NCBI RefSeq assembly: GCF_017826695.1
Contig: NZ_JAFFZW010000005.1
Span: 62,001-126,000 of the forward strand
DNA length: 64,000 bases
Origin: Pseudomonas alliivorans
GTDB lineage: Bacteria > Pseudomonadota > Gammaproteobacteria > Pseudomonadales > Pseudomonadaceae
Reading direction: 5' to 3'
Both the position numbers and the translations under genes were made by a program. The notes beneath the pieces are model-generated. The model saw only the letters and a list, made by a program, of their open reading frames with translations. It searched no databases and was not told the origin of the DNA. Shown one piece after another: positions 45,270 through 54,214 of this stretch; the stretch's first letter is position 1, and each line of letters opens with the position of its first letter.

Positions 45270-46388
45270 ATGCCTGCCCGTCCTTCAAGTTTGTTTACGC
45301 TCGGCCTTGCCGCTGCCATGGCGGTACTGGCCGGCTGTGGCGAGGAAAAACCGGCGGCGCCCGATTTGCCCCGGGTGTACGTGCAGCCGGTTAAAACGGC
45401 TGAGTTCGCCGCCAGTGTTGCGTTGACGGGCGATATTCAGGCACGGGTGCAAACGCAGCTGTCGTTCCGGGTCAACGGCAAGATCATCCAGCGCAGTGTG
45501 GATGTAGGGGATCGGGTAACGCCCAGGCAGGTGCTGGCGCGGCTCGACCCCAAGGATCTGCAGATCAATGTCGACTCGGCGCAGGCGTCGGTCGCGGCCG
45601 AGCAGGCACGTGTCAGCCAGACCCGTGCCGCCTTTGTCCGCCAGCAGAAGTTGCTGCCCAAGGGTTATACCAGTCAGAGCGAATACGATTCTGCGCAGGC
45701 CGCGCTGCGTGGCAGCGAAAGTTCGCTGAAAGCCGCCCAGGCGCAACTGGCCAACGCCCGTGAGCAGCTGAGTTACACCGCACTGGTCGCCGACGTGTCG
45801 GGTGTGATCACAGCCCGTCAGGCCGAAGTCGGGCAGGTCGTGCAAGCCACGGTGCCTATCTTCGATCTGGCGCGTGATGGCGAGCGCGATGCGGTATTCA
45901 ACGTCTACGAGTCCCTGTTCGTGCAGCCACCGGGTGACGAGCCGGTCCAGGTGACTCTGCTCGACAACCCGGCGATCAAGGTCAGCGGCAAGGTGCGTGA
46001 GGTCACGCCAGCGGTGTCGGCGCAAACCGGCACCCTGCAGGTCAAGATCGCGCTCGACCCGCTGCCTGAGGGCATGGACCTGGGGTCGGTGGTCAGTGTT
46101 GCCTTGAGCAAACCGGCCAATGCCAGCGTCGAGCTGCCGTGGTCGGCGCTCACCAAAGACCTTGGCGAGCACCTTGGCAAACCTGCCGTATGGGTCGTTG
46201 ACGAGCAGGGTAAGGCCAATCTGCGCCGCGTCACGGTTGCGCGTTACCTGACCTCCCACGTCATCATCAGTGACGGCCTCAAGGCGGGAGAGAAGGTGGT
46301 CACCGCAGGAGGGCAGTTGCTGCACCCGGACATGCAGGTGGAAATCGCCGATCAATCCCGGCCGCAGAATGCCAAGGTGCAGCCATGA
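45270..46388 (+). CDS. triA: RND efflux periplasmic adaptor 1 (TriA-like)
   Basis: A 372-residue membrane fusion protein with a lipoprotein signal ending LAGCGEE, so it is anchored to the inner membrane by the lipobox cysteine. A biotinyl/lipoyl-like half motif (QLSFRVNGKIIQRSVDVGDRV), a coiled-coil hairpin (about residues 95-165) and beta-barrel parts follow. Its stop overlaps the start of a second adaptor by four bases (ATGA). Two adaptors with one RND pump is the TriABC layout of P. aeruginosa, which exports triclosan; the assignment rests on that layout. Confidence 0.82.
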   Translation: MPARPSSLFTLGLAAAMAVLAGCGEEKPAAPDLPRVYVQPVKTAEFAASVALTGDIQARVQTQLSFRVNGKIIQRSVDVGDRVTPRQVLARLDPKDLQINVDSAQASVAAEQARVSQTRAAFVRQQKLLPKGYTSQSEYDSAQAALRGSESSLKAAQAQLANAREQLSYTALVADVSGVITARQAEVGQVVQATVPIFDLARDGERDAVFNVYESLFVQPPGDEPVQVTLLDNPAIKVSGKVREVTPAVSAQTGTLQVKIALDPLPEGMDLGSVVSVALSKPANASVELPWSALTKDLGEHLGKPAVWVVDEQGKANLRRVTVARYLTSHVIISDGLKAGEKVVTAGGQLLHPDMQVEIADQSRPQNAKVQP

Positions 46389-47455
46389 AGCGTCTATCGT
46401 GCGTCGTATTGAGTGGCTTGCTACTGGCGGGTTGTGGCAAGGATGAAACCCCGCCAGAGCCTGTACGTCCGGTGGTGTTCGTCGAAGCCAAGCCTGAGTC
46501 GATGGAGGATTTCGGGCGCTTTGCGGGCAATATCGAAGCGCGCTACCAAAGCGTGCTGGGCTTTCGCGTGCCGGGCCGCATTGCCAGTCGTCACGTGGAC
46601 GTGGGCAGTGAAGTGAAAAAGGGCGATCTGCTCGCCACGCTCGATCCCACCGATCAGCAGAACAATGTGCGTGGCCGTCAAGGTGATCTGGCCAATGTTC
46701 AGGCGCAGTGGATCAACGCGCAGGCCAATGCCCGTCGCCAACAGGCGTTGTTCGACCGTGGTGTCGGTGCGCAGGCGCAGCTGGACATCGCGCTGACCAA
46801 CCTGAAAACCGCTCAGTCATCGCTGGATCAGGCCAAGGCTGCCGAGCAGCAGGCCCGTGATCAACTGAGCTACAGCGAGCTGCGCAGCGATCACGATGCG
46901 GTGGTCACCGAATGGAAAGTCGAAGCCGGGCAGGTCGTCACGGCCGGTCAGGAAGTGGTCACGCTGGCGCGTCCGGATATCAAGGAAGCGGTGATCGACA
47001 TGCCTGCCCAACTGGCTGACCAGTTGCCTGCCGATGTGGTGTACACCGTCGCAAGCCAGCTTGATCCGGACGTGAACACCACCGCGACGCTGCGTGAAAT
47101 CGAACCGCAACCGGACCGCTCGACCCGCACGCGTCGGGCGCGCTTTTCGCTGACCGAAACGCCGCCTGCGCTGCGCCTGGGAACGGCGATCAGTGTGACC
47201 CTCAGCTCGGCCATCGCCCCGCGCATCCGCCTGCCGCTCAACGCCTTGCAGGACGTCGATGGCAAACGCCAGATCTGGGTCATCGATCCGCAGAGCCAGA
47301 CCGTCAACCCGAGAGTCGTCAATATTGTGAGCCAGGACGACAGCAGTTTTCTGCTGGCCAGCGGCGTGAGCGCCGGAGAAAAAGTGATCAGTGCGGGCGT
47401 CAACAGCCTCAAGCCGGGGCAGAAAGTCAAAGTCGATGAGGAAAGCCCGCAATGA
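46385..47455 (+). CDS. triB: RND efflux periplasmic adaptor 2 (TriB-like)
   Basis: A 356-residue second membrane fusion protein with its own lipobox (LLLAGCGKDE). VLGFRVPGRIASRHVDVGSEVKKGDLLATLD is the lipoyl half, and a coiled-coil hairpin lies at about residues 95-150. Four-base overlaps on both sides (ATGA) couple its translation to its neighbours. The two adaptors probably form a mixed hexamer on the pump. Confidence 0.82.
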   Translation: MKRLSCVVLSGLLLAGCGKDETPPEPVRPVVFVEAKPESMEDFGRFAGNIEARYQSVLGFRVPGRIASRHVDVGSEVKKGDLLATLDPTDQQNNVRGRQGDLANVQAQWINAQANARRQQALFDRGVGAQAQLDIALTNLKTAQSSLDQAKAAEQQARDQLSYSELRSDHDAVVTEWKVEAGQVVTAGQEVVTLARPDIKEAVIDMPAQLADQLPADVVYTVASQLDPDVNTTATLREIEPQPDRSTRTRRARFSLTETPPALRLGTAISVTLSSAIAPRIRLPLNALQDVDGKRQIWVIDPQSQTVNPRVVNIVSQDDSSFLLASGVSAGEKVISAGVNSLKPGQKVKVDEESPQ

Positions 47456-50400
47456 AAGGGAATTTCAATCTGTCCGAGTGGGCGCTCAAGCATCAGTCGT
47501 TCGTCTGGTACCTGATGTTCGTCGCGCTGTTGATGGGCGTTTTTTCCTACATGAAGCTGGGGCGCGAGGAAGATCCTTCGTTCACCATCAAGACCATGGT
47601 CATCCAGACCCGCTGGCCGGGCGCGACGGTGGACGAAACGCTGGAACAGGTGACTGACCGCATCGAGAAAAAACTCGAAGAGCTGGACTCCCTGGACTAT
47701 GTGAAAAGCTACACCCGGCCGGGCGAGTCGACGGTCATGGTTTTCCTGCGCGACACCACCAGCGCCAAGGCGATACCGGAGATCTGGTATCAGGTGCGCA
47801 AGAAGATCGACGACATTCGCGGGCAATTTCCTCAAGGGCTGCAGGGGCCTGCGTTCAATGATGAATTCGGCGACGTGTACGGGTCCATCTACGCCTTTAC
47901 GGCGGACGGGTTCTCGATGCGGCAGTTGCGCGATTACGTCGAAAAGGTTCGCGTCGATATCCGTTCAGTCGAAGGGCTGGGCAAGGTCGAAATGGTCGGC
48001 CAGCAGGACGAAGTGATTTACCTGAATTTCTCGACCCGCAAACTGGCGGCGCTCGGGCTGGATCAGCGGCAGGTCGTGCAAAGCCTGCAATCGCAGAACG
48101 CCGTGACACCTGCGGGCGTGATCGAAGCCGGGCCGGAGCGGATTTCCGTTCGCACCTCGGGACAGTTCGCGTCCGAGAAGGATCTGGCAGCCGTCAACCT
48201 GCGGCTCAATGATCGCTTCTACCGTCTGAGCGATATCGCTGACATCAGCCGTGGCTACACCGACCCGCCCAAGCCGCTGTTCCGTTACAACGGCAAGCCC
48301 GCCATTGGCCTTGCGATTGCCATGAAGAAGGGCGGCAACATTCAGGCATTCGGCAAGGCGCTGCATGAACGCATGGACGCCACGACCGCTGAACTGCCGG
48401 TCGGCGTTGGCGTGCACAAGGTATCGGATCAGGCCGAAGTGGTGGACAAGGCGGTGGGCGGTTTCACCAGCGCCCTGTTCGAAGCGGTGATCATCGTGAT
48501 GGTCGTCAGCTTCATCAGCCTTGGCGTGCGCGCCGGTCTTGTGGTGGCGTGCTCCATTCCGCTGGTGCTGGCGATGGTGTTCGTGTTCATGGAATACAGC
48601 GGCATTACCATGCAGCGGATTTCCCTCGGAGCGCTGATCATCGCCCTCGGTCTGTTGGTGGACGACGCGATGATCACGGTCGAGATGATGGTCACACGGC
48701 TGGAAATGGGCGAGACCAAGGAGCAGGCCGCGACCTATGCCTACACCTCGACGGCTTTCCCGATGCTGACCGGCACGCTGGTCACGGTGGCAGGCTTCGT
48801 GCCGATTGGCCTGAACAACAGTTCGGCGGGGGAATACACCTTCACGCTGTTTGCAGTGATCGCGGTGGCGATGCTGGTGTCCTGGCTGGTGGCCGTGCTG
48901 TTTGCGCCGGTGATCGGGATTCATATCCTGAGCAGCAACGTCAAACCCAAATCCGAAGAGCCGGGCCGCGTCGGTCGTGCCTTCAACAGCAGCATGGTCT
49001 GGGCCATGCGTCATCGCTGGCTGGCGATTGGCATCACACTGGCTCTTTTCGCTGCGTCGCTGTTCTCGATGCAGTTTGTGCAGAGTCAGTTCTTCCCGTC
49101 ATCCGACCGGCCTGAGATTCTGGTCGATCTGAACCTGCCGCAGAATGCGTCGGTCAACGAGACGCGCAAGGTGGTTGATCGCTTCGAGGCAAGCCTCAAG
49201 GACGATCCGGACATTGAGCGCTGGAGCACCTACATTGGCCAGGGCGCATTGCGTTTTTACCTGCCGCTGGACCAGCAACTGGAAAACCCGTTCTACGCCC
49301 AGCTGGTGATTGTCAGCAAAGGTCTGGAAGAGCGTGGCGCATTGACGGCGCGTCTGCAGAAACGTTTGCGTGATGATTTCGTCGGCATCGGCTCCTATGT
49401 GCAGCCGCTGGAAATGGGGCCTCCGGTTGGACGTCCCTTGCAGTACCGCGTCAGCGGCGAGGACGTCGACAAGGTGCGTCAGCACGCCATCGAACTGGCC
49501 ACGTTGCTGGATCAAAACGCCCATGTGGGCGAGGTGATCTACGACTGGAACGAGCCGGGCAAGGTGTTGCGCATCGACATCAATCAGGACAAGGCGCGGC
49601 AGTTGGGGTTGTCTTCCGAAGATGTCGCCAACCTGATGAACAGCGTGGTCAGCGGTTCTGCCGTGACTCAGGTGCGCGACGATATCTACCTGATCAACGT
49701 GGTCGGTCGCGCCGAAGACGCCGAGCGCGGCACGCCGGAAACCCTGCAAAACCTGCAGATCGTCACGCCGAGCGGCGCGTCCATTCCGTTGCTGGCGTTT
49801 GCGACCGTGGGCTATGAGCTTGAACAGCCGCTGGTGTGGCGTCGCGATCGCAAGCCGACCATCACCGTGAAAGGTGCCGTGCGCGACGAGATTCAGCCAA
49901 CGGACCTGGTCAAGCAGTTGAAGCCCGAGATCGATAAATTCGCCGCCGGCCTGCCGGTGGGCTACAAGGTGGCGACCGGCGGCACGGTGGAAGAAAGCAG
50001 CAAGGCCCAAGGCCCGATTGCGAGCGTGGTGCCGTTGATGCTGTTTCTGATGGCGACCTTCCTGATGATTCAGCTGCACAGCGTGCAGAAGATGTTCCTG
50101 GTTGCGAGTGTCGCGCCGCTGGGCCTGATCGGTGTTGTGTTGGCACTGATCCCGACCGGCACGCCGCTGGGATTTGTGGCAATTCTGGGCGTGCTGGCGC
50201 TGATCGGCATCATCATCCGCAACTCAGTGATTCTGGTGACCCAGATCGACGCCTACGAGCGCAGCGGGTATCTGCCGTGGGATGCGGTGGTTGAAGCCAC
50301 CGAGCATCGACGTCGGCCGATTTTGCTGACGGCTGCGGCGGCAAGTCTGGGCATGATCCCGATTGCGCGGGAAGTGTTCTGGGGACCGATGGCCTACGCC

Positions 50401-50556
50401 ATGATCGGCGGCATCATCATTGCGACGCTGCTGACACTGTTGTTCCTGCCTGCGCTGTATGTGGCCTGGTACCGGATCAAGGAACCAACCGATGAACAGC
50501 GGCGCGAGGCGGATGAGAAGAAGGATCAGGAGGGCGAACTGGCGACAGGGCACTGA
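47452..50556 (+). CDS. triC: RND efflux pump, inner-membrane transporter (TriC-like)
   Basis: A 1,034-residue RND transporter with 12 membrane segments and two large periplasmic loops. The proton-relay aspartate pair lies in LGLLVDDAMITVEMM (about residues 400-415), and the second-half signature is GVLALIGIIIRNSVILVTQIDAYE. No outer-membrane channel gene follows, so a channel encoded elsewhere (OpmH/TolC type) must be used, as for TriABC. Confidence 0.9.
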   Translation: MKGNFNLSEWALKHQSFVWYLMFVALLMGVFSYMKLGREEDPSFTIKTMVIQTRWPGATVDETLEQVTDRIEKKLEELDSLDYVKSYTRPGESTVMVFLRDTTSAKAIPEIWYQVRKKIDDIRGQFPQGLQGPAFNDEFGDVYGSIYAFTADGFSMRQLRDYVEKVRVDIRSVEGLGKVEMVGQQDEVIYLNFSTRKLAALGLDQRQVVQSLQSQNAVTPAGVIEAGPERISVRTSGQFASEKDLAAVNLRLNDRFYRLSDIADISRGYTDPPKPLFRYNGKPAIGLAIAMKKGGNIQAFGKALHERMDATTAELPVGVGVHKVSDQAEVVDKAVGGFTSALFEAVIIVMVVSFISLGVRAGLVVACSIPLVLAMVFVFMEYSGITMQRISLGALIIALGLLVDDAMITVEMMVTRLEMGETKEQAATYAYTSTAFPMLTGTLVTVAGFVPIGLNNSSAGEYTFTLFAVIAVAMLVSWLVAVLFAPVIGIHILSSNVKPKSEEPGRVGRAFNSSMVWAMRHRWLAIGITLALFAASLFSMQFVQSQFFPSSDRPEILVDLNLPQNASVNETRKVVDRFEASLKDDPDIERWSTYIGQGALRFYLPLDQQLENPFYAQLVIVSKGLEERGALTARLQKRLRDDFVGIGSYVQPLEMGPPVGRPLQYRVSGEDVDKVRQHAIELATLLDQNAHVGEVIYDWNEPGKVLRIDINQDKARQLGLSSEDVANLMNSVVSGSAVTQVRDDIYLINVVGRAEDAERGTPETLQNLQIVTPSGASIPLLAFATVGYELEQPLVWRRDRKPTITVKGAVRDEIQPTDLVKQLKPEIDKFAAGLPVGYKVATGGTVEESSKAQGPIASVVPLMLFLMATFLMIQLHSVQKMFLVASVAPLGLIGVVLALIPTGTPLGFVAILGVLALIGIIIRNSVILVTQIDAYERSGYLPWDAVVEATEHRRRPILLTAAAASLGMIPIAREVFWGPMAYAMIGGIIIATLLTLLFLPALYVAWYRIKEPTDEQRREADEKKDQEGELATGH

Positions 50557-50602
50557 TTGAGCTGCGCGTCGGCTGTGGAGTCGGACGCGCAGCGTACTGG
50601 GC

Positions 50603-50629
50603 GGCATTCCAACGCGTGGGAGCGATCAG
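50603..50629. repeat. Short interspersed palindromic repeat, copy 5
   Basis: GGCATTCCAACGCGTGGGAG then CGATCAG matches the family core. It lies between the convergent pump and methyltransferase genes. Confidence 0.6.
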
Positions 50630-50700
50630 TTGGCTGATTGTCGTCGTGCCTCACGTTCCGCGCTCATCGTATACAAGTCCCCTTCACATTCCGGACAGGC

Positions 50701-51327
50701 TTATACCCTGCGCCAGACGCTCGCCAGCCATGGCTGTTGCTCTCGCGGCAGTCCGGCGGGGCGGTAATAGTGTTCCAGTTCGACGAACCCGGCCTCGGTC
50801 AGCAAGGCGCGCCATGATTCCAGATCGTGGTAGGTGCCGTAGCGTTCCCCGTTCCAGCCTTCCTGGTTCTGCCCGCGCGGGTTGGAGCTGAACAGCACGC
50901 CGCCCGGCTTGAGCGTGGCGTGGAGCTGCAGCAGCACGCGGGGCAGTTCCTGACGCGGCACGTGGAACAGTACGGCGTTGGCGAAGATGCCGTCGAAGCG
51001 TGCGGGCGGCAGGTCGAGTTCGAGGAAGTTTTGCTGCAACACCTCGCAGCCGGTCTCTGTTCGGGCCATCTCGGCGAAGCGCTCGGAGCCGTCCAGCCCG
51101 ACCGCGACATGACCCATCGCGGTGAAGGCCTTCAGGTCACGCCCCGGCCCGCAGCCGAAGTCCAGAATCTGCCAAGGCGTCGGCCCTTCGATATGGCGCA
51201 GCAGCGCGTCGATGTTCTGGCTGACGTCATGGTCCCGCGTGCCTTCGCGAAAGTCTTCGGCGACGCGGTTGTAGTTATCCAGCGTGGTCGTGGTGATCTG
51301 GTCGAGGGTCTGGGGATCGAGTTTCAT
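50701..51327 (-). CDS. Class I SAM-dependent methyltransferase
   Basis: A 208-residue methyltransferase. The SAM-binding motif I is ILDFGCGPGRDLKAF, the acidic motif II VGLDGSERFAEMA, and the family blocks FANAVLFHVP and LKPGGVLFSSNPRG are present. The substrate is unknown. The start is ATG at 51327. It lies 45 bases after metI on the same strand, so it may be transcribed with metQNI. Confidence 0.85.
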   Translation of the reverse strand: MKLDPQTLDQITTTTLDNYNRVAEDFREGTRDHDVSQNIDALLRHIEGPTPWQILDFGCGPGRDLKAFTAMGHVAVGLDGSERFAEMARTETGCEVLQQNFLELDLPPARFDGIFANAVLFHVPRQELPRVLLQLHATLKPGGVLFSSNPRGQNQEGWNGERYGTYHDLESWRALLTEAGFVELEHYYRPAGLPREQQPWLASVWRRV

Positions 51328-51372
51328 CAAAGGCGGTCCGGTCCGGGAAGGCGGCTAATATACCCCGGACCG

Positions 51373-52017
51373 TCAGCGCTTGTTGAAGCGCCGCGCCAAC
51401 CGGTCGCCACCCAGTTGCACGAATGCCACTACCGCCACCAGCAGCACGATCACCGTCAGCATCACTTGTGTGTCGAAACGCTGGTAGCCATAGCGGTAGG
51501 CGATATCGCCCAGGCCGCCCGCGCCGATGGCTCCGGCCATGGCCGAGGAGTTGATCATGGTCACCAGCGTGATTGTGAAACCGCCAATGATTCCAGGCAG
51601 CGCTTCGGGGAGCAGCACGTGCCAGATGATGTGGCGGCGTCGGCAGCCCATGGCTTGTGCGGCTTCGATCAGGCCATGGTCGACTTCCCGCAGGCTGACC
51701 TCGGCGATGCGCGCAAAGAACGGCGTGGCGGCGATGGTCAGTGGGACGATGGCTGCCCATACACCATAGGTGGTGCCGACGATCAGCCGGGTGAACGGAA
51801 TCAGCGCCACCATCAGAATCAGAAACGGGATCGAGCGGAACAGGTTCACGAACGCGCCCAGCACCCGGTTGATCGCAGGCGCTTCATAAATCCCGCCTCT
51901 GGAACTGGTGACTAGAATCACCGCCAGCGGAATCCCCAGCAGCAGCGCGATCAGCGAAGACACGCCCACCATCAGGAAAGTGTCGATGGTCCCTTGCAGT
52001 AAGCGATCAAACCCCAT
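51373..52017 (-). CDS. metI: D-methionine-type ABC transporter permease
   Basis: A 214-residue MetI permease with five hydrophobic segments and the EAA loop [28 protein letters not shown]. It overlaps the metN end by 11 bases. It forms the homodimeric channel for methionine or related sulfur compounds. Confidence 0.93.
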   Translation of the reverse strand: MGFDRLLQGTIDTFLMVGVSSLIALLLGIPLAVILVTSSRGGIYEAPAINRVLGAFVNLFRSIPFLILMVALIPFTRLIVGTTYGVWAAIVPLTIAATPFFARIAEVSLREVDHGLIEAAQAMGCRRRHIIWHVLLPEALPGIIGGFTITLVTMINSSAMAGAIGAGGLGDIAYRYGYQRFDTQVMLTVIVLLVAVVAFVQLGGDRLARRFNKR

Positions 52018-53128
52018 AACCCAATACCTCCACGCGCGGTGCCTGTCTGCGGGCTCGCGCCAACAATTCTTCCCGGTTGTACGGTGATCCGGCGACCGAA
52101 AGAATCAAGTGTCCGATGGCTCTATCCTGAATGCGCTCGACGCCGCCCTGCAGCAGTTGCACCTTGCCGCCCAGCGCCGCGAACAGCGCCGCCAGATCAG
52201 GCTCCTGGCCACTGACGCCTGTGAACTGCACGTCGAGCAAAACAGTCGCGTCGGGCTGTTGCGGCTCTGCGGTCAGGCGCTCGGCCCATTCTGTCGGCAG
52301 CCCGGGCTGCAGCGGTGCCAGCAGGGTTTTGCTGACCTCGTGCTGCGGGTCGCCGAATACCTGCCAGACCGGGCCTTGCTCGACAACCTGGCCTTTTTCC
52401 AGCACCACGACGCGGTGGCAGATATCCCGAATGACCGCCATCTCGTGAGTGATGAGCACGATGGTCAGGCCCAGGCGCTGATTGATCTCGCGCAGCAGGC
52501 CGAGAATCGATTGCGTGGTTTCCGGGTCCAGCGCCGAGGTGGCTTCGTCGCAGAGCAGGATCGCCGGGTCGTGGACCAGTGCGCGGGCAATGCCCACACG
52601 TTGTTTCTGGCCGCCGGACAACTGCGCCGGGTAGGCCTTGTGTTTGTCCTGCAGGCCGACCAGCTCCAGCAGTTGAGCGACCTTGCGCTGGCGCTGCTCC
52701 CTGGGTACGCCTGCAACCTTCAGCGGCAGCTCGACGTTCTGCCAAACGGTCTTGGCTGACATCAGGTTGAAGTGCTGGAAGATCATGCCGATGCGACGGC
52801 GCAGCTCGACCAGCTTGTCTTCATTGAAATCCCCGATGTCGATCTGATCGATCAGCACCCGGCCGCTGCTGGGTTGTTCCAGACGGTTGATGGTGCGGAT
52901 CAGCGACGACTTGCCCGCGCCACTGCGGCCGATGATGCCGAAGATTTCGCCGCGCTGGATTGCCAGATCGATGTTGCCCAACGCCTCCACCGGACCTTGT
53001 CGGCCCTGATAGGTCTTGCCCAGGTTGATGAAGCGCACGTGGGCATGGTTCAGGTCCAGGTGCAGCTCGGTCTGTCGCGCCGCAGGTTTGACGTCCGGCG
53101 TCCATTGTCGCTGAGCGATGGCGGTCAT
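52007..53128 (-). CDS. metN: D-methionine-type ABC transporter ATP-binding protein
   Basis: A 373-residue ATPase. Walker A is [18 protein letters not shown], the signature [15 protein letters not shown], Walker [17 protein letters not shown], and the switch [11 protein letters not shown]. The C-terminal ~90 residues form the NIL/ACT-like domain through which methionine inhibits transport in MetN. The N-terminus has ~35 extra residues before the ABC core. The ATG at 53128 overlaps the metQ stop as ATGA, which fixes the start. Confidence 0.93.
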   Translation of the reverse strand: MTAIAQRQWTPDVKPAARQTELHLDLNHAHVRFINLGKTYQGRQGPVEALGNIDLAIQRGEIFGIIGRSGAGKSSLIRTINRLEQPSSGRVLIDQIDIGDFNEDKLVELRRRIGMIFQHFNLMSAKTVWQNVELPLKVAGVPREQRQRKVAQLLELVGLQDKHKAYPAQLSGGQKQRVGIARALVHDPAILLCDEATSALDPETTQSILGLLREINQRLGLTIVLITHEMAVIRDICHRVVVLEKGQVVEQGPVWQVFGDPQHEVSKTLLAPLQPGLPTEWAERLTAEPQQPDATVLLDVQFTGVSGQEPDLAALFAALGGKVQLLQGGVERIQDRAIGHLILSVAGSPYNREELLARARRQAPRVEVLGYGV

Positions 53129-53913
53129 TCTTTCCACCCTACCTGGTAGAGCTTGCCGTTGACCTTGTCCAGCGCGGCCCGGACCACCGGCGAGTGCTGA
53201 TAGATGTCGACGAATTTCGCCAGACGCGGATCGTCCTTGCGCTCGGGCTTGATCACGAACTGGATGACGTATTCGGGGTGATCCATGCCGTCGAACAGAA
53301 TCGCCGAATCGGCCGGGAAGGTCTTGGCCAGGCGGATGTAGGCCGGGTAGCCCTGCACCAGGTCGGCGTCGTCGTAGGCGCGCACCAGTTGCACGGCTTC
53401 GACCTGGATGAGCTTGAGTTTTTTCGGGTTGGCGGTGATGTCGTCTTCGGTCGCCTTGTAGCCGACACCTTGCTTGAGTGTGATCAGCCCGGCCTTGGCC
53501 AGCAATTGCAGGCCACGCCCGCTGTTGATCGGGTCGTTGGCGATGGCCACGGTTGCGCCGCTCGGTAGCTCGTCGAAGCTTTTGTACTTTTTCGAATACA
53601 GCCCCACGTTGTTGATGATGCCTGGCGCATACGGCACCAGGCCGAAACCTGCGGCTTCGTTGGCGTTGGTCAGGAACGGAATGTGCTGAAAGTAGTTCAC
53701 GTCGATGTCGCCCGCCGCGAGGGTGACGTTGGGCGCGATCCAGTCGGTGAACTCGACCAGCTCGACCTCAAGGCCCTGTTTGCCGGCTTCCTCCACGGCC
53801 GCTTCAAGCGGAATGGCGAAGGCTGCGGTAGTGCCAACCTTCAGCGGCGCATCGGCGGCGTGAGCGGTCAGGGTCAACAGGCCGAGGGCCAGGGCTGCTA
53901 GGGTTTTGGTCAT
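53125..53913 (-). CDS. metQ: MetQ/NlpA-family substrate-binding protein
   Basis: A 262-residue periplasmic binding protein with a signal peptide ([15 protein letters not shown]) and no lipobox. Blocks are [25 protein letters not shown] and [17 protein letters not shown]. It is the cognate binding protein of MetNI downstream. It is only moderately similar to the orphan copy at 30419-31201, so the two may bind different sulfur compounds. The upstream gap holds two REP-type elements. Confidence 0.92.
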   Translation of the reverse strand: MTKTLAALALGLLTLTAHAADAPLKVGTTAAFAIPLEAAVEEAGKQGLEVELVEFTDWIAPNVTLAAGDIDVNYFQHIPFLTNANEAAGFGLVPYAPGIINNVGLYSKKYKSFDELPSGATVAIANDPINSGRGLQLLAKAGLITLKQGVGYKATEDDITANPKKLKLIQVEAVQLVRAYDDADLVQGYPAYIRLAKTFPADSAILFDGMDHPEYVIQFVIKPERKDDPRLAKFVDIYQHSPVVRAALDKVNGKLYQVGWKE

Positions 53914-53957
53914 GGTGCATTCCGTTGAAATGACGGGTTATTGAGGTCATTGAATTC

Positions 53958-54046
53958 TTGCGGGAGCGAGCTCGGGAGAGGGCCGATACAGACGCTAGAG
54001 GTGTAGCGTTTGACGCATGGCCATCGCGAGCAAGCTCGCTCCTACG
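53958..54046. repeat. REPIN of a second family
   Basis: GCGGGAGCGAGCTCGGGAG (about 53959-53977) and the inverted ATCGCGAGCAAGCTCGCTCC (about 54023-54042) bracket a spacer of about 45 bases. The core resembles REPs common in P. fluorescens and P. putida rather than the family-1 core. Confidence 0.7.
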
Positions 54047-54119
54047 GGTTGTGGCTATTTGGTACAGCTTTCATTCCTCCCAGGTTTTTGCAGGATCGAC
54101 TGAACAAATGCGATTTCTT

Positions 54120-54205
54120 GTGGGAGGCGGCTTGCCGGCGAGGCGGTTTGTCAGGCGCCACATCAGTGACTGAACCGACCCTGTCGCCGGCAAGCCGCCT
54201 CCCAG
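54120..54205. repeat. REPIN: inverted pair of REP sequences (family 1)
   Basis: GGGAGGCGGCTTGCCGGCGA (left arm, from about 54122) and its inverse at about 54183-54205 flank a loop that includes TTTGTCAGGCG, as in the copy at 12458-12546. It ends ten bases from the monooxygenase stop. Confidence 0.9.
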
Positions 54206-54214
54206 AGGCTGTGG

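Larger units (their letters stand above)
53914..54214. other. Non-coding gap between the monooxygenase gene and metQ
   Basis: This 301-base gap is filled by two inverted-pair repeat elements of different families (53958-54046 and 54120-54205). I see no gene. If metQ has its own promoter it must lie near 53914-53957. Confidence 0.7.
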
